From the IMG/VR virus record IMGVR_UViG_3300029787_000003, positions 3,236 through 67,235 of that record: DNA of 64,000 bases; one strand, 5' to 3'. Source of the DNA: a virus. Shown in pieces: positions 1 through 7,088 of the stretch. Made by a program: the position numbers and the translations under genes. Within the stretch, counting starts at the first letter, position 1. Every line of letters starts with the position of its first letter. Below the pieces are notes generated by a model that searched no databases, had not been told where the DNA came from, and worked only from the letters and a program-made list of their open reading frames with translations.

Positions 1-1
1 T

Positions 2-1735
2 TTTTACGCTGCTTACCACGGTGCGGAAGGTCTGAAAAAAATAGCAACCAGAGTATTAAGATATAGGCAAACGTTACTACTAGCATTGAAATGGTGTGGA
101 ATAGAAACAGATGAATCAGAAGGATTTGATACTGTAAGATTTAAAACCTCGGTTGCTTTAGATGGTTTTAATGTAAAATATGAAGATGGTTGGTATACCT
201 TATCATTAGATGAGTGTACTACATTAGATGAATTACATCAAATCATTGATTCGCAAGTTGATTTTCCTAATAAAGCAGATACTATTGATCATGTTTTAGA
301 TGCTGTAGGAGATTATAAGTGGTTATCAATTCCTGTAAGAAAAGGAGAGTGGTTAACTCAAGAAGTATTTAACAGATATCATAGTGAAACTGATATGATG
401 AGATACATTCATGAGTTAGTCTCTAAAGATTTCTCATTAGTAAATGGTATGATACCACTTGGTAGTTGTACTATGAAATTAAATGCAGCAGCAGAACTGA
501 TACCAGTTTCATGGCCTGAGTTTGCAAACATGCATCCATTTGCACCGAAGAATCAAACGCAAGGATATTTAAAAATTATAGATGATCTACAGAGATGGTT
601 GTGTGATATCACAGGGTTTGATTCTATATCATTACAACCAAATGCAGGTTCGCAGGGTGAGTATGCAGGTCTTCTCGCAATACAAGAATATCATAGAAGT
701 CGTGGAGATTTAAAAAGAAATGTATGTTTAATTCCTACAAGTGCACATGGAACTAATCCTGCAAGTGCAGTCATGGCTGGTATGAAAATAGTTCCTATTA
801 AGTGTGATGATGATGGTAACATTGATATTAAAGATTTAGAGAAGCAAGCAATCATGAATACGTTTGAACTCTCTTGTATTATGGTCACATACCCATCAAC
901 TCATGGTGTATTTGAACCGACCATTAAAGACATTTGTAGAATTGTACATGAGAATGGTGGTCAGGTATATCTTGATGGAGCAAATCTGAATGCACAGGTA
1001 GGACTAGCAAAACCTGGTGACTATGGTGCAGATGTATGTCACCTTAATTTACATAAGACATTTTGTATTCCTCATGGTGGTGGTGGGCCAGGTGTTGGGC
1101 CAATTGGAGTTGCACCACATCTCACACCCTTCATAAATCAAAGAGTATCGGCATCTGAATTTGGTAGTGCAAGTATTCTTCCTATCAGTTGGATGTATAT
1201 AAGAATGATGGGTGGAGAAGGACTCAGAAAGGCAAGTGAAATATCATTACTATCTGCAAACTGGTTAGCACATCAAATAGATCCATACTTTAAAGTATTA
1301 TATAAAGCAGAGAATGGTAGAGTTGCACATGAATGTATTTTTGATTGTAGAACTTTACCTGTTACTGCAGAAGATGTTGCAAAGAGATTGATGGATTATG
1401 GTTTCCATGCTCCTACATTATCATGGCCAGTTACTAATACTATGATGGTAGAACCAACTGAAAGTGAATCACTAGATGAACTTAGAAGGTTTGTAAAATC
1501 AATGGAGATGATAAGTAGAGAAATTTATATAGATAAAGATATCTTGAAAAACGCACCACATACATCAAGGGTTGTCTGTTCGGACAAATGGGTGTATAAT
1601 TATAGTCGTGAGCAAGCAGCATATCCTGTAGATCAAACTAATAAGTTTTGGCCTGCAGTATCACGAATTGATAATGTTTATGGTGATCGTAATTTGGTAT
1701 GCTCTTGTGCATCTTACTTCGATGAAACTACATGA
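2..1735 (+). CDS. gcvP: Glycine decarboxylase P-protein, C-terminal part (5' end outside window)
   Basis: The reading frame is open from base 2, so the gene starts upstream; 577 residues are visible. P-protein is the PLP-dependent subunit of the glycine cleavage system. It decarboxylates glycine and passes the aminomethyl group to lipoyl-H protein. Visible family features are the YHGAEGLKKIA segment at the very start (the bacterial YxGPxGLxxIA motif), the glycine-rich PLP region, and the PLP-lysine motif LNLHKTF with its Lys at bases 1055-1057, followed by the PHGGGGPGVGP loop. About 225 residues follow this Lys, close to the roughly 250 in E. coli GcvP (957 aa), so the C-terminus looks complete. 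The first ATG in the window (base 86) is internal. It overlaps purN by 4 bases (ATGA), which suggests co-translation of two one-carbon enzymes. The family call is firm; whether the phage also carries other gcv subunits cannot be seen. Confidence 0.93.
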   Translation, partial: FYAAYHGAEGLKKIATRVLRYRQTLLLALKWCGIETDESEGFDTVRFKTSVALDGFNVKYEDGWYTLSLDECTTLDELHQIIDSQVDFPNKADTIDHVLDAVGDYKWLSIPVRKGEWLTQEVFNRYHSETDMMRYIHELVSKDFSLVNGMIPLGSCTMKLNAAAELIPVSWPEFANMHPFAPKNQTQGYLKIIDDLQRWLCDITGFDSISLQPNAGSQGEYAGLLAIQEYHRSRGDLKRNVCLIPTSAHGTNPASAVMAGMKIVPIKCDDDGNIDIKDLEKQAIMNTFELSCIMVTYPSTHGVFEPTIKDICRIVHENGGQVYLDGANLNAQVGLAKPGDYGADVCHLNLHKTFCIPHGGGGPGVGPIGVAPHLTPFINQRVSASEFGSASILPISWMYIRMMGGEGLRKASEISLLSANWLAHQIDPYFKVLYKAENGRVAHECIFDCRTLPVTAEDVAKRLMDYGFHAPTLSWPVTNTMMVEPTESESLDELRRFVKSMEMISREIYIDKDILKNAPHTSRVVCSDKWVYNYSREQAAYPVDQTNKFWPAVSRIDNVYGDRNLVCSCASYFDETT

Positions 1736-2268
1736 GATTAGCAGTCTTATGTTCTGGTAACGGAACTAACTTTGAAAACATTTTGAGGTCTTGTTGGGAA
1801 GACGAAGTTGTTATTATGATTCACAATGTAGAAAATTGTGGTGCTGTTAAAAGAGCAAATAAATTTGGTATCCCACATTGTTTTATTGAACATGAGGATG
1901 AAGACCTAATGATTATGACTCTTAAGGCAATGGATGTTGATCTTATTATACTCGCAGGGTATATGAGAATTCTATCTAAGAGATTTGTAGAATCTTTTGA
2001 TAATATTATAAATGTACATCCATCATTACTACCTAAGTATAAAGGGTTAAATACAGTACAACGAGCCCTAGATGCAGGGGATACTGTTGTAGGGTGTACC
2101 GTACACTACGTAACAGAAGAACTTGACTCTGGTGATATAATATACCAAGGGCTAGTTGATGTTGAACCCAATGATACTGTTAAAACTTTAACAAGAAAAA
2201 TTCAACGACAAGAATACTCTATTTTACCTGAGGCAATTAGACTAATTAAAAACCATGCAAATACCTGA
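1732..2268 (+). CDS. purN: Phosphoribosylglycinamide formyltransferase
   Basis: The 178-aa product transfers formyl from 10-formyl-THF to glycinamide ribonucleotide in de novo purine synthesis. The N-terminal SGNGTNFENIL matches the GAR-binding SGxGTN motif. Catalytic residues are present: Asn94 and His96 in INVHPSLLPKY (E. coli N106/H108) and Asp132 in VTEELDSGDII (E. coli D144). The length is slightly below the bacterial norm of about 210 aa, as in other compact phage copies. The start ATG at 1732 overlaps the gcvP stop (ATGA). PurN is a known cyanophage auxiliary metabolic gene, presumably raising purine supply for phage DNA. Its coupling to gcvP links glycine-derived one-carbon units to the reaction that spends them (inference). 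Confidence 0.95.
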   Translation: MRLAVLCSGNGTNFENILRSCWEDEVVIMIHNVENCGAVKRANKFGIPHCFIEHEDEDLMIMTLKAMDVDLIILAGYMRILSKRFVESFDNIINVHPSLLPKYKGLNTVQRALDAGDTVVGCTVHYVTEELDSGDIIYQGLVDVEPNDTVKTLTRKIQRQEYSILPEAIRLIKNHANT

Positions 2269-2920
2269 TACACCTGAAGCGGCTAAGTTAAGTCCTGAGC
2301 AAAGAGAACTTATAGCTAACGCTAAAACGAAAAGAGATGTTGGAGGAGTAGATTATATATTCCCTGTTCCAATATATGTTAACTATGTTGATAACTATCA
2401 AAATATTCAAGATGAATTATTGACTGGAATTAGTCATTCTGATTTTGCAATGCACCCTAATTGGGGTCATACACATTGGTTATCTGATATTACTTTTGAC
2501 GGTAATTTTATAAAAGATAATAGATGTAATAAATTTATAGAAGAATTAGATTGGCATGTTAAAAAGTATGCTAAAGAAGCTGGAATAGTAGGTCAATTTT
2601 CACAAGATAAGTTTGAATATAATATTAAAGATTCATGGGTTGCTCTTTTTAAAAAGCATAACTATGCACACATACACTCACATGGTGAGGCTGATATATC
2701 AGGTGTGTATTACATTCAAACTCCACCAAAAACCACAGAGAATGTAGGTAAAATTTTCTTTCAAGATGATAGAATGGCTCAAGAAAGAAGTGTTGAGATT
2801 CCTGCCGATCAAGGAGTTATTATATTATTCCCTGGCTACTTAAAGCATGGAGTACAAACAAACATAAGTGACGTAGAACGTCTTAGTTTATCCTTTAACA
2901 TTAAAATTAAAAAGAAATGA
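2255..2920 (+). CDS. 2-oxoglutarate/Fe(II)-dependent dioxygenase family protein
   Basis: The 221-aa product has the double-stranded beta-helix layout of putative 2OG-Fe(II) oxygenases common in cyanophages (TIGR02466-like). The metal-binding region is the His-rich segment AHIHSHGEADISGVYYI (His139, His141, His143). The distal His is in GYLKHGVQTN (about residue 198), and a following Arg in ERLSLSFN would bind 2-oxoglutarate. The first 30 or so residues are probably disordered. The gene overlaps purN by 14 bases. Substrate is unknown; family members hydroxylate proteins, nucleic acids or small molecules. Which histidines bind iron is inferred. Confidence 0.8.
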   Translation: MQIPDTPEAAKLSPEQRELIANAKTKRDVGGVDYIFPVPIYVNYVDNYQNIQDELLTGISHSDFAMHPNWGHTHWLSDITFDGNFIKDNRCNKFIEELDWHVKKYAKEAGIVGQFSQDKFEYNIKDSWVALFKKHNYAHIHSHGEADISGVYYIQTPPKTTENVGKIFFQDDRMAQERSVEIPADQGVIILFPGYLKHGVQTNISDVERLSLSFNIKIKKK

Positions 2921-3204
2921 TTTCATTTTTACTTTTCAATGCAGGTTTTTTAAACCTCTTGTTTTATATCTTTGCTATTGGTTTTCTAATCTCACTAGGA
3001 TTAGAGCAATGGTTAAAGTTTAGACCTCTATCTGCTGATGAGTCAATGAATGAGAGAAACAATTATATTGTCCAGACCAATAGACGATACTGTTGGAGAC
3101 AGGCATGGATGGTAAACATTTATTGGTTCGCATGTAATGTAGGTTTGTATTTTATTTCAAGAAATATGGCTGCACCAACAGATACTTTTTGGAACGGGAT
3201 TTAA
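2917..3204 (+). CDS. Small membrane protein, unknown function
   Basis: The 95-aa product begins with a strongly hydrophobic stretch (about residues 2-28) that should span the membrane. A polar middle with SADESMNERNN and a Trp/Tyr/Phe-rich second hydrophobic stretch (about residues 64-82) follow. It starts in an ATGA overlap with the upstream dioxygenase, so it is probably co-translated. I do not recognise a family. Confidence 0.65.
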   Translation: MISFLLFNAGFLNLLFYIFAIGFLISLGLEQWLKFRPLSADESMNERNNYIVQTNRRYCWRQAWMVNIYWFACNVGLYFISRNMAAPTDTFWNGI

Positions 3205-3205
3205 C

Positions 3206-3289
3206 ATGAACAACATTGGATTGGAAGTAGTATTTTGGACTATATTATCAATTTACTTATTAGCAAAGGTCGGAGTATTTAAAAAGTGA
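3206..3289 (+). CDS. 27-residue single-span membrane peptide
   Basis: This short ORF begins MNNIGLEVVFWTILSIYLL and ends KVGVFKK: one transmembrane helix with a short basic tail. It lies one base after the upstream membrane-protein stop and its own stop overlaps the GTG start of the next gene (GTGA). It therefore fills an otherwise empty gap in a chain of coupled genes. That context and its amphipathic make-up are the only support; no family is recognised. Confidence 0.5.
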   Translation: MNNIGLEVVFWTILSIYLLAKVGVFKK

Positions 3290-3528
3290 AATTAACACAA
3301 GAAATGATTGATGAGATCCAAAGACTCATGGAACATACTAAAAAAGATGGTAGTATGAACTGGGTTGACGGTGAGGAAATTAAGATCAGTTTAGCAGGAA
3401 CGTTTGCTGCTGATAGATTTATTGTTATCGGAAATGAATCTAAGAAACCATGGGTTCCTGCTGAACCACATCCTAGATTTGATTATGAAAAGAAAGAATT
3501 CATAAATGAAGAAACTATTAAGACATAA
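3286..3528 (+). CDS. Conserved-looking small protein, unknown function
   Basis: The 80-aa soluble product starts at GTG (3286) overlapping the stop of the 27-residue peptide. The sequence alternates charged and aromatic residues (MNWVDGEEIKISLAG, RFIVIGNES, a Pro-rich KPWVPAEPHPRFDYE segment), suggesting a small beta fold with a flexible C-terminus. No family or catalytic motif is recognised. Confidence 0.55.
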   Translation: MKLTQEMIDEIQRLMEHTKKDGSMNWVDGEEIKISLAGTFAADRFIVIGNESKKPWVPAEPHPRFDYEKKEFINEETIKT

Positions 3529-3563
3529 AATTTATAATATATAAAAGTAAGTCGCAGTCCCAT

Positions 3564-3884
3564 ATGGAAATTTTATCTTCTCCTCAAGCATATGTTTTTA
3601 ATTTACACACAACGAGTTCGGCAGAAGCAAAAAGAATATGGAGGAGAAAGATAAAAGAAAGGTGGGATTATGAGTGTGCCTATTGCGGTTCTGATCAGAA
3701 CATTACAATAGACCACGTAACTCCACGTTGTAAAGGTGGTGAAGATACTTTAACAAACATGGTATCTTGCTGTAATAAATGTAATCAAAGTAAATCACAT
3801 ACTCTTTGGGAAGAATGGTATTTTTCTCAGGAGTTTTTTAGTTTGGAAAGGTATGCAAAAATCAAGGAAATACAACTTGAATAA
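3564..3884 (+). CDS. HNH endonuclease
   Basis: The 106-aa product is a compact HNH nuclease. Zinc-knuckle cysteines are at 38/41 (CAYC) and 70/73 (CNKC). The catalytic D50-H51 is in ITIDHVTPRCKGG, Asn65 in LTNMVSCC, and the NxxK tail follows in NKCNQSK. Such free-standing HNH enzymes in T4-like phages often behave as homing endonucleases next to variable loci. This one sits immediately before the large fibre cluster, and its stop codon lies inside the late promoter box of the first fibre gene. Confidence 0.9.
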   Translation: MEILSSPQAYVFNLHTTSSAEAKRIWRRKIKERWDYECAYCGSDQNITIDHVTPRCKGGEDTLTNMVSCCNKCNQSKSHTLWEEWYFSQEFFSLERYAKIKEIQLE

Positions 3885-3887
3885 ATA
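3881..3887 (+). promoter_or_regulatory. T4-type late promoter box ATAAATA
   Basis: ATAAATAACT lies 49 bp before the ATG of the first fibre gene (3937) and contains the TAA stop of the HNH gene. It matches the T4-like late -10 box read by gp55 sigma and gp33. Confidence 0.65.
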
Positions 3888-3936
3888 ACTGAAGGCAGTA
3901 TATACTGCTTTCTACTGGTACATACCGATAATATAA

Positions 3937-6741
3937 ATGGCTACCCCTATTAGGATCAAACGATCTGCGGTACCTGGAAAGGCTCCGTCAGTATCCGACT
4001 TACAAGTCGGAGAATTAGCTCTTAATACCTATGATGCAGAACTCTACACTGTTAGATCTAGGCCTGGGATAGGAACGGGTGTTGTTAAGATCGGTGGAGC
4101 AGCAGTAAAGAACGTAATATATGTGAATAAAGATGGAGATGATACAAATAGTGGAGACACATTAGGAAGAGCAAAAGCAACAATTAAATCTGCAGTAGGA
4201 ATTGCCTCAGAAGGAGATGTTATTAAGGTTTCTGCAGGAGTTTATGTAGAAAATAATCCACTTAAAATAGCAAAGCAAGTTAGTATTATTGGAGATAGTC
4301 TTAGAGAAGTAACAGTAGTACCTCAGAATGCGGATCAAGATTTATACCATGTAAATCCTGGTGTTTATATATCTGATATGTCCTTCACAGGGACAATGAA
4401 TGCAGGAAAAGCAATAACAGCATTTGAACCAGACAATATAGAATACTTTGCTCAGTCAGCATATATTCGTAACTGTACTAACTTTGTTACGAATAGTATT
4501 GGAATGAAGATTGATGGTAGTAAGTCTTTAGGGCCATTTAAGAGTATGGTTACTGATTCCTTTACTCAATATAATTCTAATGGTATAGGTGTATCAATTA
4601 CTAACGATGGATATGCACAGATAGTTTCAATGTTTACTATTAATAGTGACGTTGGAATTTTTTGTGGTAGTGGTGGACAGTGTGATGTAACAAACTCAAA
4701 CTCTTCCTTTGGTAACTTTGGATTAATTTCTGATGGAGTTGGTGCAAGAAAATATACAGGAATATTAACTACTGCTACTGCAGTAGATGCAGATACTTTT
4801 GAATTAGATATGACTGTACCAGTACAGAGCATTAAGACTGCTGAATATACTGGTGATACAGGTATGATGACTGTGACTACTCATGTTCCTCATGGATTTG
4901 AGATGGGACAGGGAATAGACTTTAGAAAAATGGGTTGGACTTGTTACTATGGAGATTATTCGCATACATTTGTAAGTGCAGACGCTGCAGCAATATTCAG
5001 TGGTGGAGATTATACACATCAATTTGTTTCTGCTACTTCAGGTGCAATCAATATTAATAGTGGAGCATCAATTGGTAATCAATTAGATATTACTGGTGCA
5101 ATATACACTCCAGTAACAGGTGTTTTACAATTAACATCATCTGCTGCACATGGAATGAGTACAAATGATAACGTTACTGTAGATATTCTTTCACTTAATT
5201 TTACATGTGCTAGAGATAATTATCAATCAGTCCATTCATATCCACGTGCTACTGATCCTATTGCTGGAATCAATACAGCAGTCACAGTGAGTGATGCTAC
5301 TAACTTTACTATTAATGTTGGATCTTCTCCTATTCATAATGATCAACCTACTAATGCTACATATAATCCTAATACTGGAGACATGGTTCTTACCATTGGT
5401 GCTCATGATTTTACTGGTCAAACTACTTTATCTGCAGGTGGTGGTAGCACTTACAATGCAGCTACTGGAGTTCTTGAAATTACAACCACTAACCCATCAC
5501 ATGAATTAGTGACGGGAGATTATGTTAGATTTGATCATGAGTCTTTAACATTCTCATGTTCTAAAGATGACCATGCTACTAATCATGCATACCCAAGAGT
5601 AACAGATCCTACTTATAATCAATGGTTACCTGTAACCAGAGTAGATGCAAATACTTTCCAATGTAATGTAGGAATTTCTACTGCAGGAGATTTTACTCAT
5701 ACATTTGTTTCAGCAGTTAGTCAAGGTATTAAAGTTGCAGAAAGTTCTGTTGGTATTAAGACTGAAGGTATAGTATTTACATGTTCTAAAGATGACCATG
5801 CAACTAACCATCCATACCCTAGAGTTAGTGATCCAGCATATTATAGACAGATGGGTATAGGTGCTACTACTGCAGATAGTATAACAATTAATGTTGGAGT
5901 ATCTACTCTTGATGTATTCCCAAGTGGTGTAAATGGATATGTCTTTGAGGTGAATGAAGTTGTTGGTATCAATACTTTCGTAGTTCATGTTGGGCCTAAT
6001 CGTTTCCCACATCAATATGTTTCAGGTGGATCTGCACAGATAGATGTTATAAGACCATTCGATGGTCAAGTAGTTTACTTTGATGCTTTATACAATACTA
6101 TAGGTAAAGTAAAAGTTGGATCTGGTGGAACTGGGTATATAAGAGCACCTATTATAACTATTGATCCTCCTTCTGAACCATGGGGAATAACAGCTACTGC
6201 TGTTGCCTCAATAAAAAATGGTAAGGTTGAAGAAATTGATATAGTTTCTAGTGGAAGAGGTTATACTTCATCACCAAATATTACTTTATCAGCACCACAG
6301 GCAGGAATAAATACTGCAACAGCTACATTAGAATTAAAACCAACATACTATTCTATTACAAAAGCAACTGAAGTATCTGGTGGTATCTCCACTATAACTA
6401 TTTCAGACAATGTTCCTTTTGTAGTTGGAGTAGGAACCACAGTTCCATTCTATAAACAGAGTAGAATCTTAGCATCAAGTCATTCATTTGAATACATTGG
6501 AACTGGAGTTGATCCAGTTACTTCATTACCTTCTAAAGGTGCTGTTCCTATACAAGACAATGAAGTTGAAGATAGTAATGGTGGACTGACTATATTTACA
6601 AGCACCGATCAGACAGGTAATTTCCGAATTGGTGATGGTGTAATTATTAACCAACAAACTGGAACCATATCAGGAACCTTTTATTCAAAGAGTTTATTTT
6701 CAACAATGACACCATTTATACTAGCATTAGGAGGAGATTAA
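3937..6741 (+). CDS. Tail fibre-like virion protein with beta-helix and repeated FTC..YPR modules
   Basis: The 934-aa product opens with a cyanophage fibre attachment-type sequence (GELALNTYDAELYTV). A right-handed beta-helix region follows (about residues 65-275; DGDDTNSGDTLG, then NxxxGMKIDGSK and SNSSFGNFGLISDG). A similar helix occurs in the 1877-aa fibre at 52358. Residues from about 320 to 700 carry tandem copies of a module with FTC, then YPRxxDP, then an FxxNVG strand, interleaved with HTFVSA repeats. The C-terminal part has GxGYxxxPxIT beta-repeats and ends in a short hydrophobic tail. It heads a run of fibre genes under a late promoter. The structural role is firm; receptor contact is inferred. 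Confidence 0.85.
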   Translation: MATPIRIKRSAVPGKAPSVSDLQVGELALNTYDAELYTVRSRPGIGTGVVKIGGAAVKNVIYVNKDGDDTNSGDTLGRAKATIKSAVGIASEGDVIKVSAGVYVENNPLKIAKQVSIIGDSLREVTVVPQNADQDLYHVNPGVYISDMSFTGTMNAGKAITAFEPDNIEYFAQSAYIRNCTNFVTNSIGMKIDGSKSLGPFKSMVTDSFTQYNSNGIGVSITNDGYAQIVSMFTINSDVGIFCGSGGQCDVTNSNSSFGNFGLISDGVGARKYTGILTTATAVDADTFELDMTVPVQSIKTAEYTGDTGMMTVTTHVPHGFEMGQGIDFRKMGWTCYYGDYSHTFVSADAAAIFSGGDYTHQFVSATSGAININSGASIGNQLDITGAIYTPVTGVLQLTSSAAHGMSTNDNVTVDILSLNFTCARDNYQSVHSYPRATDPIAGINTAVTVSDATNFTINVGSSPIHNDQPTNATYNPNTGDMVLTIGAHDFTGQTTLSAGGGSTYNAATGVLEITTTNPSHELVTGDYVRFDHESLTFSCSKDDHATNHAYPRVTDPTYNQWLPVTRVDANTFQCNVGISTAGDFTHTFVSAVSQGIKVAESSVGIKTEGIVFTCSKDDHATNHPYPRVSDPAYYRQMGIGATTADSITINVGVSTLDVFPSGVNGYVFEVNEVVGINTFVVHVGPNRFPHQYVSGGSAQIDVIRPFDGQVVYFDALYNTIGKVKVGSGGTGYIRAPIITIDPPSEPWGITATAVASIKNGKVEEIDIVSSGRGYTSSPNITLSAPQAGINTATATLELKPTYYSITKATEVSGGISTITISDNVPFVVGVGTTVPFYKQSRILASSHSFEYIGTGVDPVTSLPSKGAVPIQDNEVEDSNGGLTIFTSTDQTGNFRIGDGVIINQQTGTISGTFYSKSLFSTMTPFILALGGD

Positions 6742-6745
6742 GAAA

Positions 6746-7087
6746 ATGGCATTAGCATTAAACGTATTTCAAACAATACCATACGTTGTACCCACGTCAC
6801 AGGTTGGAATTTATACTGCACCTGTTGGGTATACTGGTGTTGTTTTGTTAGCACAAACAGCAAATATTGGATCTGAAACACACACAGTTTCTTTTGCTCA
6901 TGAAAGATCTGTTGCTGGAATAGCAGTTACAACAGAAATTTTAAAGGATTTACCTATTGAAGCAAGCGATACCGCTAATCTTTTACCAGGTAAACTTGTT
7001 CTTGAACAGGGTGATATTCTTAGAATCTCTGGAAGCAATGCAACTGATCTCAAATTTTTAGGAAGCATACTAGAGACACTTAACTAA
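6746..7087 (+). CDS. Small virion structural protein, probably a fibre-associated beta-sandwich
   Basis: The 113-aa product lies 4 bases after the 934-aa fibre gene and one base before the next. It is beta-rich with few charges (IYTAPVGYTGVVLLAQTANIG, GDILRISGSNATDLKFLGSILE). I recall similar proteins beside fibre genes in cyanophages, without known function. It could be a fibre connector or accessory. Cotranscription from the 3881 late promoter is likely. Confidence 0.6.
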   Translation: MALALNVFQTIPYVVPTSQVGIYTAPVGYTGVVLLAQTANIGSETHTVSFAHERSVAGIAVTTEILKDLPIEASDTANLLPGKLVLEQGDILRISGSNATDLKFLGSILETLN

Positions 7088-7088
7088 A

